64,000 bases of DNA from CAINVV01 sp031432175 (GCA_964358545.1 CAYHQN010000003.1:1-64000), one strand, 5' to 3'; shown: positions 53,715-62,302, numbered from the stretch's first letter. Notes: generated by a model from the sequence alone, not told the origin. Numbers and translations: made by a program.

Positions 53715-55655
53715 ATGATATCTGTTGAAGAACTATATGTTGAATTTGGTGGTTTTGAGCTTTTCAAACAGGTAAGCTTCATTGTCAATCCGCGCGACCG
53801 CATTGGGTTGGCAGGCAGAAATGGCGCCGGAAAATCCACCCTTTTAAAAATTTTCGCAGGAAAACAGATTCCAACTTCCGGAAGGGTTGTTGCACCCAAA
53901 GATGTCAAAATCGGCTACCTCCCTCAGCACATGGATACAACTGACTCAAGTACAGTTATCCAGGAGGCAGCAAGAGCTTTTGAAGAAATACATATTCTCG
54001 AAAACAGGCTAAATTTTCTGAGCAATGAACTTTCCGTCCGTACTGATTATGATTCAGTTGAATACCACCAGATCATGGATGAACTGCACGAAGTGAATGA
54101 TCGATTTCACCTGCTTGGAGGAAGTAACTTTCACGCCGACATAGAACAAACGTTGATTGGCCTGGGCTTCGACCGGAAAGATTTTGAGAGGCCTACCTCC
54201 GAGTTTTCGGGCGGATGGCGCATGCGCATCGAACTTGCGAAAATACTCCTCCGGAAACCCCATGTTTTCCTGCTGGATGAGCCAACCAATCACCTCGATA
54301 TTGAGTCGATACAATGGCTCGAAAGCTTTTTAAAGGATTATCCCGGGGCTGTGGTACTGGTCTCCCACGACCGTGCCTTCCTGGATAACGTCACCAACCG
54401 AACCGTTGAAATTAGTCTTGGCAAAATTTACGACTACAAAGTCAACTATAGCAAATATCTGGAACTAAGGGTAGAAAGACGTGAACAACAATTGGCTTCC
54501 TACCGTAACCAGCAAAAAATGATCCAGGACACCGAGGATTTCATTGAGCGATTCCGATACAAAGCCACCAAGTCGGTGCAGGTTCAATCGCGCATCAAAC
54601 AGCTGGACAAAGTAGATAGAATCGAAGTTGACGAAGAGGATACCAGGTCTTTGAACATCAGGTTCCCTCCCTCACCCCGATCCGGAACGGTCGTATTCAA
54701 GGCCGTGGAATTGTCAAAATCGTTTGAAAATTTAGAGGTCCTGCACAAGGTGGATCTCACCATTGAACGGGGCGAAAAAATTGCTTTTGTCGGGAAAAAC
54801 GGCGAAGGCAAAACCACCATGGCCCGTATCCTGATGCAGCAACTCGAATGTACCGGAGAGCAGCAATTGGGTCACAACGTCAAGATTGGGTACTTTGCAC
54901 AAAATCAGGCTTCCCTGCTTGATGAGGAGATTACCGCACTCGAAACCATTGACCAGATCGCTGTCGGGGATATCAGGACCAAAATCAGGGATATTCTGGG
55001 TGCGTTCATGTTTTCAGGTGAAGATGTGGATAAAAAGGTGAAGGTATTGTCGGGGGGCGAAAGATCAAGGCTGGCCTTGATCCGTTTACTGCTCGAACCG
55101 GTCAACTTTCTGGTACTGGACGAACCCACCAACCACCTCGATATCCACTCCAAGGGAATATTGAAGAAAGCCTTGCTCGATTTCGATGGCACCCTGTTGC
55201 TGGTCTCTCATGACCGTGAATTTCTGGATGGACTTGTCAATGTCGTTTATGAGTTCAAAAATAAAAATATCAGGCAGCACCTGGGTGGAATCTATGAATT
55301 TCTCCAGAAAAAAGAGCTGGGCTCCCTTCGTCAACTGGAGATCAATACTCCGGTAAAGAGAAAAAAAAAAGAACCCATCAAAGAGATAACTGTTGTATCT
55401 TTTGAAGAGCGCAAAGAGATCAATAAAATGATCAGCAAACTGGAAAAACAGATCTCTGAGTTGGAAACTTATATCTCCAAACTGGAGAATGAGATCACTA
55501 TCACTGATATATACATGAGCGATCATCCCGAAAAAGTAGATAGTGATTTGCTGGGCAAGTACGAAGCCACCAAGAAACAATTGGATGTCGAACTAAGCAG
55601 GTGGTCAGATCTTAACAGTGAGATGGAAATCTGGAACACAAAAAAACCTGAATAA
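53715..55655 (+). CDS. ABC-F family ATPase (Uup/EttA-like)
   Basis: 646 residues with two ATP-binding cassettes and no membrane domain. Walker A: GRNGAGKST (about 35-43) and GKNGEGKTT (about 358-366). Signature motifs: SGGWRMR and SGGERSR. Walker B: LLDEPTNHLD and VLDEPTNHLD. A long linker between the cassettes and a C-terminal coiled coil (about 570-640, with KLEKQISELETYISKLENE) resemble Uup-type housekeeping members. ABC-F proteins act on the ribosome E site or on nucleic acids. rlmB follows after 9 bases, fitting a ribosome-related operon. A resistance function is not suggested. Confidence 0.92.
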   Translation: MISVEELYVEFGGFELFKQVSFIVNPRDRIGLAGRNGAGKSTLLKIFAGKQIPTSGRVVAPKDVKIGYLPQHMDTTDSSTVIQEAARAFEEIHILENRLNFLSNELSVRTDYDSVEYHQIMDELHEVNDRFHLLGGSNFHADIEQTLIGLGFDRKDFERPTSEFSGGWRMRIELAKILLRKPHVFLLDEPTNHLDIESIQWLESFLKDYPGAVVLVSHDRAFLDNVTNRTVEISLGKIYDYKVNYSKYLELRVERREQQLASYRNQQKMIQDTEDFIERFRYKATKSVQVQSRIKQLDKVDRIEVDEEDTRSLNIRFPPSPRSGTVVFKAVELSKSFENLEVLHKVDLTIERGEKIAFVGKNGEGKTTMARILMQQLECTGEQQLGHNVKIGYFAQNQASLLDEEITALETIDQIAVGDIRTKIRDILGAFMFSGEDVDKKVKVLSGGERSRLALIRLLLEPVNFLVLDEPTNHLDIHSKGILKKALLDFDGTLLLVSHDREFLDGLVNVVYEFKNKNIRQHLGGIYEFLQKKELGSLRQLEINTPVKRKKKEPIKEITVVSFEERKEINKMISKLEKQISELETYISKLENEITITDIYMSDHPEKVDSDLLGKYEATKKQLDVELSRWSDLNSEMEIWNTKKPE

Positions 55656-55664
55656 TTGGAAATT

Positions 55665-56408
55665 ATGGAAGATAAAAATTTTGTATTCGGTTTGCACTCC
55701 ACCATTGAAGCCATCAATGCCGGAAAAGAGATAGACCGTATTTTGATCCGCAAAGGATTGCAGGGGGAATTGTACATGGAGCTGATGAAACTGATCAGAC
55801 AATTTGAGATTCCGTTCCAGCAGGTCCCGGTCGAACGCATCGACAGGGTGACACGTAAAAACCACCAGGGCGTAGTAACATTCATCTCTCCTATTGCCTA
55901 TCAACCCATTACAGAGATCATCCCAATGATTTTTGAGCAAGGGAAAAATCCACTCATTCTAGTGCTTGATAGAATAACCGATGTCAGAAACTTTGGGGCC
56001 ATTGCCCGATCTGCTGAAGTTGCAGGTGTTGATGCCATTCTTATTCCCGAAAAAGGAGCCGCTCAAATCAACGCCGATGCCATCAAGACCTCTTCCGGAG
56101 CGCTGCTTACCATTCCGGTATGCAGGGAGAAAAACCTGATCAATGCGGTTCGGTTTTTACAGAATTCGGGACTTAAAGTGATCGCTGCTTCCGAAAAGGG
56201 TGACAAAAACTACTTCAGTTGCGATATGACAATGCCTTTGGCAATTGTGATGGGCTCGGAAGAGACCGGAATCGATTCAGCCATCTTAAAAATCGCAGAT
56301 GAATGGACAAAAATTCCTCAACTAGGGACCATTCAATCACTTAATGTCTCTGTCGCCGCGGGAATTCTTATGTTTGAAGCCGTCAGACAAAGAATTTTGA
56401 TCTGTTAA
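55665..56408 (+). CDS. rlmB: 23S rRNA (guanosine-2'-O)-methyltransferase, SpoU/TrmH family
   Basis: 247 residues from the ATG at 55665 (MEDKNFVFGLHSTIEAI). The N-terminal substrate-binding domain (about 1-75) is followed by the knotted SpoU methyltransferase domain with its three motifs: RITDVRNFGAIARSAEVAG (motif 1), IVMGSEETGI (motif 2) and LNVSVAAGILMFEAVRQ (motif 3). It methylates the 2'-O of G2251 in 23S rRNA using S-adenosylmethionine. It lies 9 bases after the ABC-F gene, probably co-transcribed, and is followed by a strong terminator. Confidence 0.93.
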   Translation: MEDKNFVFGLHSTIEAINAGKEIDRILIRKGLQGELYMELMKLIRQFEIPFQQVPVERIDRVTRKNHQGVVTFISPIAYQPITEIIPMIFEQGKNPLILVLDRITDVRNFGAIARSAEVAGVDAILIPEKGAAQINADAIKTSSGALLTIPVCREKNLINAVRFLQNSGLKVIAASEKGDKNYFSCDMTMPLAIVMGSEETGIDSAILKIADEWTKIPQLGTIQSLNVSVAAGILMFEAVRQRILIC

Positions 56409-56419
56409 CAGATCTGCCG

Positions 56420-56469
56420 AAAAAATAAAAAAAGGATGAAAAGCAATTTTCATCCTTTTTTTATTTTTT
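56420..56469 (+). terminator. strong intrinsic terminator after rlmB
   Basis: The stem centres on AAAAGGATGAAAA / TTTTCATCCTTTT with loop GCAA (56443-56446). Pairing is perfect for 23 bases or more (56420-56442 with 56447-56469) because the flanking A and T runs also pair. The T run supplies the U tail. Confidence 0.9.
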
Positions 56470-56731
56470 ATCATACCCCCCCCCCATATTTTATACGATA
56501 GTACTGAAAAATATGTACGTTTTTCGTTTTGTACCCCATATTTTTTACATACTATTTGTTAATTAATCATTAATTTGAAGTACGCCCCCCCTATTTTTGT
56601 ATATTTCATCAAAATATAATACATATGTTTGGGGTAGAAGATAAAAATAGGGGGGGTGTCAGTAAAAATTATGATTTCTTGAAAGCTTCCCCCAAAAATT
56701 TAGCGACAACAGAATATTAATCTTAAATCCT
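56470..56731. promoter_or_regulatory. G-tract iteron region upstream of the porin-PII-amt operon
   Basis: The leader holds repeated copies of an AT-rich stretch next to a G run. On the minus strand: G10 (56485-56476), G4 (56537-56534), G7 (56591-56585) and G5 (56693-56689). On the plus strand: AAAAATA then G7 (56643-56656). The last two G7 copies form a perfect 14-bp inverted repeat (56585-56598 with 56643-56656). The plus-strand copy lies 75 bases before the ATG, and an AAATTTAGC -7-like box lies at 56696-56704. The leader of glnN carries the same type of copy in the same orientation relative to the gene. Confidence 0.6.
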
Positions 56732-57514
56732 ATGATCATGAAACTAAAATTTAAAGAAATCCGACTTTCCCTGGCATTTTTCTTATTATTTGCTTTAGTA
56801 AGCAATTTTTCTTTTGGAACTGGATCCACCCAAATCTGGATCCCATCAACCGACTTCCAAAAATTTAATACTTTACACCTAGGTATTGATAATTATTTGA
56901 GGGTAAAAAACCAGGCTGACGGAAGCCGTGGTGCCGGAGTTTATGACATTGGACTGACAGCAGGAATTCTCCCCTGGGAAAAATTTCAGGCCGAAGTTGG
57001 AATCGACTATCTCGGCATGGGTGATGGCATCTACGATAAAAGCCCGGTCTATTTCAATTTAAAATTAGGTACCCCTGAAGGTGCATTGTTCAAAGGGGCG
57101 CCTGCCATTGCCTTTGGTGGTCAAAATTTTGGAACAAAATCGAATCTTACCAATTACAACGTGGTTTTCGGTCTTATTGCTAAAACCATCCCCGTACTTG
57201 GAAGAGTGTCTGCCGGTTATTATACCGGAAATAGTAAAATACTTGTTGATGAGAATGGTGCAAAGGCTCAAAGTGGAGTTTTGCTATCCCTGGACCGTGC
57301 AATGACAGAAATCTCTGACAAACTTTGGTTTGCAGTTGATTACCAGGGTGGAAAAAACTATTTAGGCGCTTTGAACGTTGGCTTTTCCTGGGCTTTTACA
57401 TCCAAGATATCTGTCATTTTTGCCTACGACATATACAACAACCACAATGTCGCATACAACACCAATAACCTCAATGTCAATTCGTTCACCACACAATTGG
57501 ATATAAACTTTTGA
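56732..57514 (+). CDS. outer-membrane beta-barrel protein in the nitrogen operon
   Basis: 260 residues. A signal peptide (SLAFFLLFALVSNFSFG) is followed by alternating amphipathic strands (LGIDNYLRVKNQ, VYDIGLTAGILPW, AEVGIDYLG, FNLKLGTP) and ends in TTQLDINF, with a terminal Phe typical of outer-membrane barrels. I do not recognise the family. It precedes the PII gene (107 bases) and the ammonium transporter, so it may be a channel for ammonium or small nitrogen compounds. Two ATGs, at 56732 and 56738, are both possible starts. Confidence 0.7.
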   Translation: MIMKLKFKEIRLSLAFFLLFALVSNFSFGTGSTQIWIPSTDFQKFNTLHLGIDNYLRVKNQADGSRGAGVYDIGLTAGILPWEKFQAEVGIDYLGMGDGIYDKSPVYFNLKLGTPEGALFKGAPAIAFGGQNFGTKSNLTNYNVVFGLIAKTIPVLGRVSAGYYTGNSKILVDENGAKAQSGVLLSLDRAMTEISDKLWFAVDYQGGKNYLGALNVGFSWAFTSKISVIFAYDIYNNHNVAYNTNNLNVNSFTTQLDINF

Positions 57515-57621
57515 TTTCATGGATCTGTCCCAAATGGGGATGTCAGGCCGATTGAGGATAATCAGAATCAAAACAAATATTTAGGCCACTCAGAATCATT
57601 AACATACATAAAATAATTGCA

Positions 57622-57975
57622 ATGAAAAAAATTGAAGCCATTATCAGAACTTCCAAGTTCGAAGAAGTAAAAGATGCCCTGCATGCCATCGACATCGATT
57701 TTTTCTCCTTCTGGGAAGCCACAGGGGTTGGAAATGAGATGAAATTAGCCCAAAGAACCTATCGAGGCGTACATGGAAGTACCTCTTTCATCCCCCGCCG
57801 AATGTTGACCATAGTTGTCAGGGACCTGAACCTTAGAAAAACGGTGGACTGCCTTCTTAAGGTTGCCTATACCGGAGAGGTTGGAGATGGAAAAATTTTC
57901 GTCTCCTCCATTGAAGAGTCATGGCGGATCAGGACCAAAGAAAATGGCGACGAATCCTTGTTTGTCAAGGACTAA
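57622..57975 (+). CDS. glnK: PII signal-transduction protein (atypical T-loop)
   Basis: 117 residues, the normal PII length. MKKIEAIIRTSKFEEVKDAL opens the ferredoxin-like fold; TGEVGDGKIFV is the B-loop that binds ATP, and RIRT the C-loop. The T-loop (about 36-58) reads GNEMKLAQRTYRGVHGSTSF: Tyr46 has its counterpart, but the position of the uridylylated Tyr51 is Gly, and Gln39, which binds 2-oxoglutarate in E. coli, is not clearly kept. PII proteins sense ATP/ADP and 2-oxoglutarate and plug ammonium transporters. The amt gene begins 47 bases downstream, so it should control that transporter, without uridylylation at Tyr51. Confidence 0.92.
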   Translation: MKKIEAIIRTSKFEEVKDALHAIDIDFFSFWEATGVGNEMKLAQRTYRGVHGSTSFIPRRMLTIVVRDLNLRKTVDCLLKVAYTGEVGDGKIFVSSIEESWRIRTKENGDESLFVKD

Positions 57976-58022
57976 GGCTGCGAAATAATCTTTTTACAAC
58001 GAAAAACTAAAAATACAAAGCT

Positions 58023-59558
58023 ATGATATTACGAAAGCTTTTAAACAGAAAATCACCAGCTGGCCCCAAGGTCGGCAGGACTCGATCTGAAAAGGTGACT
58101 CTATTCCTGGCCGTTTTTGCCGGCAAGATGATAGGTTTAGCAATGGTTATCGCAGCCATGATGATGATTCCAGGGTTACTCGGGTTATCAGCCAGCGCAG
58201 CTGACATCTACACTCCGCACGAAACAGCCACCATCAATGCCATCAATACCATGTGGACGCTGATCGCAGCAGCGTTGGTTTTTGGCATGCAGGCAGGTTT
58301 TGTGATGCTGGAGGCTGGTTTCGCCAGAAAGAGGGAAACTGTGAATATTTTGGTTGAATGTGCCCTGGACACAGCCATTTGCGGTGTATTCTTCTGGGCT
58401 ATTGGTTATGCCTTCATGTTTAGTCATGGTAATGGCTTCATTGGTTACAACTGGTTCTTCCTGCAAGGAGTTCCTTTAACCTACGAAACAACTGGTGTCT
58501 CCATTCTTGCACACTGGATCTTTCAATTCGCATTTGCCGACACGGCTTCAACCATCACCTCTGGTGCCATGATTGGCCGTACCGGATTCCGTGGGGATAT
58601 TCTTTACAGCATCGGGGTAACCGGATTTATCTATCCAATTATAGGCCACTGGGCCTGGGGACCTGACGGATTCCTCGCCACCATGGGAAGCGCCGGAAAC
58701 TTTATGGCCACGCTTGGACAACCGTTCCGTGACTTTGCCGGTTCAACAGTTGTTCACACGATTGGCGGTGTCGTTTCACTTGCAGGTGCAATTGTATTGG
58801 GGCCTAGACTGGGACGTATCTTCCTGCGTGACGACAAAGAAAAAGGGGGATTACCGGCACCGCACAGCTTACCACTGGCAACCATCGGAGCCTTTCTGTT
58901 GTGGTTTGGATGGTACGGATTCAATCCTGGCAGCACCTTATCAGGAATGGACATCTCCGGTATTGGCCGCGTAGCCGCAAATACTACACTTGCAGCCTGT
59001 ACCGGTGCACTGGGCGCCATGGCCGTAGCCTTCTATTTTGGTATGACCAAAGGAAAATTTGATGTTGGATTTACATTGAATGGTATGCTTGGAGGTCTCG
59101 TTGCCATTACAGCGCCCTGTTATTGGGTATCACCTTTCGGAGCAGTGATAATCGGACTGGTGGCCGGAGTTGTAGTCGTATTGGGCGTATACTTACTTGA
59201 ATATCTTCGCATTGACGATCCGGTTGGAGCCTTTTCCGTGCACGGATTGAATGGTATCTGGGGCACCCTTTCGCTCGGACTCTTCGCATGCGGATTGTAT
59301 GGAGCAACCGGCCCTACGGGCGCCGACGACTCGTCTCCTGTAGCAGGATTGTTTTATGGAGGTGGTGCAAGCGTGCTCAAAGCTCAGGCAATTGGAAGTT
59401 TCACGATAACCGTTGCAACCTTTGCCATATCCATGCTGCTGATGTGGGTTGTCATGAAATTACCACAACCATGGAGTCTGCGTGTCGAAGCCAAAGGTGA
59501 GCTGGGAGAAGGTGGTATTGACGTATTTGAACACGGCTCAAAAGCCTACTATGACTGA
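58023..59558 (+). CDS. amtB: ammonium transporter (Amt), PII-linked
   Basis: 511 residues, longer than the usual 400-430 because of an N-terminal extension with one extra membrane segment (about 25-60), which may be a signal peptide cut after SASAAD. The Amt core has about 11 segments. Both pore histidines are present: STVVHTIGG (near 240) and FSVHGLNGIWG (near 400). FVMLEAGFARK and GFNPGST also match family blocks. It carries ammonium across the inner membrane. It is directly downstream of the PII gene, the conserved glnK-amtB pairing. Confidence 0.95.
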   Translation: MILRKLLNRKSPAGPKVGRTRSEKVTLFLAVFAGKMIGLAMVIAAMMMIPGLLGLSASAADIYTPHETATINAINTMWTLIAAALVFGMQAGFVMLEAGFARKRETVNILVECALDTAICGVFFWAIGYAFMFSHGNGFIGYNWFFLQGVPLTYETTGVSILAHWIFQFAFADTASTITSGAMIGRTGFRGDILYSIGVTGFIYPIIGHWAWGPDGFLATMGSAGNFMATLGQPFRDFAGSTVVHTIGGVVSLAGAIVLGPRLGRIFLRDDKEKGGLPAPHSLPLATIGAFLLWFGWYGFNPGSTLSGMDISGIGRVAANTTLAACTGALGAMAVAFYFGMTKGKFDVGFTLNGMLGGLVAITAPCYWVSPFGAVIIGLVAGVVVVLGVYLLEYLRIDDPVGAFSVHGLNGIWGTLSLGLFACGLYGATGPTGADDSSPVAGLFYGGGASVLKAQAIGSFTITVATFAISMLLMWVVMKLPQPWSLRVEAKGELGEGGIDVFEHGSKAYYD

Positions 59559-59649
59559 TACATGAGATTTATATGTTTATTCGCAGTAATTAAAAAAACG
59601 TTCTTTTCTTCAGAATAAATAAATTTGAAGACGGTTAACTGATGATGGT

Positions 59650-60114
59650 TCAAAAAATGGGGACCTCCCTCTTGAAGGTCTCTTCAAGCGAGATAAAAGT
59701 TTCGGTACTGGAGATACCCTGAATTTTTTGAATCTTGTCGCTCAGTACAGATTTTAAATGTTCGTTGTCCCTGGCATAAATCTTGGCGAAAATGGCATAT
59801 TGGCCTGTAATGTAGTGGCACTCCACAATCTCCCTGATAGCACGGAGTTGCTCGGCTACCTCGGCGTACATGCTGCCTTTTTCCAAAAACAGACCAATGT
59901 AGGAACAAGTTCTGAAGTCAATCTTCTTTGGATCAACAGTATATCCTGAACCAACGATAACCCCCATTTCCGTCATGCGCGTCACACGCTGGTGGACAGC
60001 AGCCCTGGATATTCCACATGCTTCTGCAACATCTTTGAAGGGGATACGGGCATTTTTGGTAACAATATCCAGAATTTGGAGGTCGGTATCATCAAGTTGG
60101 TTTCTAAGTGTCAT
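59650..60114 (-). CDS. Lrp/AsnC-family transcription regulator
   Basis: 154 residues from the ATG at 60114. The N-terminal helix-turn-helix (DDTDLQILDIVTKNARIPFK, then DVAEACGISRAAVHQRVTRM) is followed by an AsnC-type ligand-binding domain (CHYITGQYAIFAKIYARDNE, IQGISSTETFISLEE). Such regulators respond to amino acids. It lies between two ammonium-transporter genes, facing away from the second one, so it may control the second amt gene and itself from the shared 303-base space. Confidence 0.92.
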   Translation of the reverse strand: MTLRNQLDDTDLQILDIVTKNARIPFKDVAEACGISRAAVHQRVTRMTEMGVIVGSGYTVDPKKIDFRTCSYIGLFLEKGSMYAEVAEQLRAIREIVECHYITGQYAIFAKIYARDNEHLKSVLSDKIQKIQGISSTETFISLEETFKREVPIF

Positions 60115-60417
60115 GATTAATAGCAATATAAAATGAAAATTTTGAGTACCTTTCTGATCACTATGATGGCTATGGAGGCAACTGGAGACCCTGCATTCAC
60201 AATGACTATCTAAACAAAAATAGCTTAAATTTATTTATTTGTACAGATAATAGCTGCTTATAAAGACAAATGGACTTAAAATAACCGATATTTTGGAAAA
60301 ATGATATTCAAAAACAAAATTATAATCAGATGAAATACCCATGGGAAAGTATTCGCACTTACCGAATATGAATATCTGGGTATTCCATGCGACCTTTAAA
60401 AAACAAATTATATACGC
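60115..60417. promoter_or_regulatory. divergent control region between lrp and the second amt gene
   Basis: The region holds a two-part hairpin: outer stem AATACCCA (60334-60341) with TGGGTATT (60377-60384), inner stem TATTCG (60350-60355) with CGAATA (60363-60368) and loop CACTTAC. It sits about 34-84 bases before the amt ATG and could be an operator or an mRNA leader structure. A short ORF of 26 codons (60133-60213) lies near the Lrp start. No G7-type tract is present here, unlike the first amt operon. Confidence 0.45.
60133..60213 (+). CDS. possible 26-residue small ORF upstream of the second amt gene
   Basis: ATG at 60133 and TAA at 60211-60213. The peptide begins MKILSTFLITMMAMEATG and is hydrophobic and Met-rich in its first half. 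It starts 18 bases from the Lrp start on the other strand. It could be a leader peptide or a small membrane protein. The short length means chance is a fair explanation. Confidence 0.2.
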   Translation: MKILSTFLITMMAMEATGDPAFTMTI

Positions 60418-61740
60418 ATGAAAAAATCCTGGCAGATCTCACTGTTCCTTATCTTGATACTCTCGTTGCTCGGAGTGATCATTTCCGGAAAAAACCCATT
60501 TGAGCTGGATCCCAAGACCGTCCCGGGGGATGTAGCATGGATGCTAACCTCCACCGCGCTTGTGCTGTTCATGACCCCTGGACTTGCTTTCTTCTATGGT
60601 GGCATGATTCAACCTAAAAATATCATATCTACCATGTTACAAAGCTTTGTGGCCATGGGAATTGTGAGTATTGTGTGGGTACTGATCGGATTTAGCCTGG
60701 CTTTTGGCGATAGTATTGGTCCCGAAAAGTATGGTTTGATCGGAAATCCTTTTACTTATTTTATGTTCAAAGGAGTTGGTGGTAATATCAATGCTGCATT
60801 GGCGCCAACGATTCCACTGGCCTTGTTTGCCATTTTTCAGATGAAATTTGCCATCATTACACCTGCGCTGATTACCGGTTCTTTTGCCGGAAGGGTAAGG
60901 TTTAGTTCTTATATCCTGTTCATTTCGCTCTTCTCTATTTTCATTTATGCGCCTCTGGCACACTGGACCTGGCATCCAAACGGATTTTTACGCAATTGGG
61001 GAGTCCTTGATTTTGCAGGGGGAACCGTGGTTCACATGTCTGCAGGGTTTGCAGCACTGGCCGGCGCGATGTTTCTTGGCCCAAGAAGGGATTATCAGCA
61101 ACAGTTTCATCCCGCCAATATTCCTTTTGTTTTATTGGGAGCCAGTATGTTATGGTTTGGTTGGTTCGGTTTCAATGCAGGATCGGCACTCGCTGCCAAC
61201 TCGATAGCTACTGTCGCTCTGATGAATACAAACATTGCGTCTGCTGCAGCCATGATAGGATTTATCCTTTTTGATGTTGCAATGGGCAGAAAACCATCGG
61301 CAATGGGAGCTGCCATTGGATTGGTAGTGGGCCTGGTTGCCATCACCCCTGCTGCCGGATTTGTCAACCTTGGAGCTGCCATTTTCATTGGATTGGTTGC
61401 CTCCTTTATTTGTAACATAGCCATCTCCTACCGGTCCAAAACTTCACTCGATGATACCCTGGATGTCTTTCCTGCACACGGAATGGGTGGAATTATCGGA
61501 ATGATACTCACCGCTGTATTCGCACAAGGTGTAGGCCTGTTCTATGGCGAATACAAAACCTTCCTGTTCCACTTGCTAGCTCTTGTAATTGTCGGAGTTT
61601 ATACTTTTGGAGGCTCTTATTTGCTTTATGTTGTAACCAACAAGATTATTCCCTTGAGGGTTTCCCCCAAATCAGAGCGTCTCGGACTGGATATTACTCA
61701 ACACGAGGAATCTTATATCGGTGAGCATGCCAGAGAGTGA
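60418..61740 (+). CDS. amt: ammonium transporter (Amt), second copy
   Basis: 440 residues. The first segment (SLFLILILSLLGVIISG region) may be a signal or membrane segment. FYGGMIQPKNIISTMLQSF is the hallmark block after the second Amt helix. The pore histidines are in GTVVHMSAGF (near 210) and FPAHGMGGIIG (near 345). It is more like classical AmtB than the first copy and has no PII gene beside it. Control by the divergent Lrp-type gene is suggested by position only. Confidence 0.94.
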   Translation: MKKSWQISLFLILILSLLGVIISGKNPFELDPKTVPGDVAWMLTSTALVLFMTPGLAFFYGGMIQPKNIISTMLQSFVAMGIVSIVWVLIGFSLAFGDSIGPEKYGLIGNPFTYFMFKGVGGNINAALAPTIPLALFAIFQMKFAIITPALITGSFAGRVRFSSYILFISLFSIFIYAPLAHWTWHPNGFLRNWGVLDFAGGTVVHMSAGFAALAGAMFLGPRRDYQQQFHPANIPFVLLGASMLWFGWFGFNAGSALAANSIATVALMNTNIASAAAMIGFILFDVAMGRKPSAMGAAIGLVVGLVAITPAAGFVNLGAAIFIGLVASFICNIAISYRSKTSLDDTLDVFPAHGMGGIIGMILTAVFAQGVGLFYGEYKTFLFHLLALVIVGVYTFGGSYLLYVVTNKIIPLRVSPKSERLGLDITQHEESYIGEHARE

Positions 61741-61741
61741 T

Positions 61742-62278
61742 TTATTCGCTATTCACTTTATTGTAGCTGTTCCTCATTACTTTGTTCCAATCAGTCTCTT
61801 TTTCGCTTAAGGCAGGACGATCGGCAGCCTTGTAGCCAATACCTACAATTGAAAGCACTTCCAGGTGATCGGGAATGTTGAGTAGATTACTGATGAATTC
61901 ATTGGCTGTCTGATCGTCATCGTGGTAACGACGGTGAATCTGCACCCAACAGGAGCCCAGCCCTAAACCTTCTGCCGCGAGTTGAAGAATGATGGAAGCA
62001 ATGGAGCAATCTTCAATCCATACATCACTCTTGGTTTTATCACCGGCAACAACCACTGCGAGAGGTGCGTGTTTCAGCAGGCACGCACCATGCGGCTTTG
62101 CTATCGAAAGCTGGTTCAACAATTCCGGATCATCAACAACTACAAACTCCCAGGGTTGACTATTCTTGGACGATGGCGAATGCAATCCCGCCTTCAATAG
62201 TTGATGGATGATATCATCCTCAACCTTCTTCTCACTAAACTTCCGTGTACTTCTGCGGTTATAAAGGATTTCAAGCAT
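61742..62278 (-). CDS. nitroreductase-family flavoprotein
   Basis: 178 residues. The start MLEILYNRRSTRKFSEKKV has the RRSTRKF motif, which binds FMN phosphate; LKAGLHSPSSKNSQPWEFVVV and the AAEGLGLGSCWVQIH block are family features. It would reduce quinones, nitro compounds or flavins with NAD(P)H. It converges on the second amt gene with only one base between stops. A perfect -7 box TATTTTTG lies at 62302-62295, giving a very short leader. Confidence 0.9.
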   Translation of the reverse strand: MLEILYNRRSTRKFSEKKVEDDIIHQLLKAGLHSPSSKNSQPWEFVVVDDPELLNQLSIAKPHGACLLKHAPLAVVVAGDKTKSDVWIEDCSIASIILQLAAEGLGLGSCWVQIHRRYHDDDQTANEFISNLLNIPDHLEVLSIVGIGYKAADRPALSEKETDWNKVMRNSYNKVNSE

Positions 62279-62294
62279 GGTTTGGTTTTATTTG

Positions 62295-62302
62295 CAAAAA
62301 TA
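62295..62302 (-). promoter_or_regulatory. -7 element TATTTTTG of the nitroreductase gene
   Basis: On the minus strand TATTTTTG (62302-62295) fits TAnnTTTG and lies 17 bases before the ATG. No TTG -33 box is evident at 19-21 bases. Confidence 0.4.

Noticed and set aside
55086..55580. 164-codon open frame on the minus strand
   Set aside because: It is opposite the second cassette and coiled coil of the ABC-F gene and shows no family blocks.
56476..56693. G-quadruplex formed by the minus-strand G runs
   Set aside because: The four runs are spread over more than 200 bases with long loops, which does not favour a stable intramolecular quadruplex.
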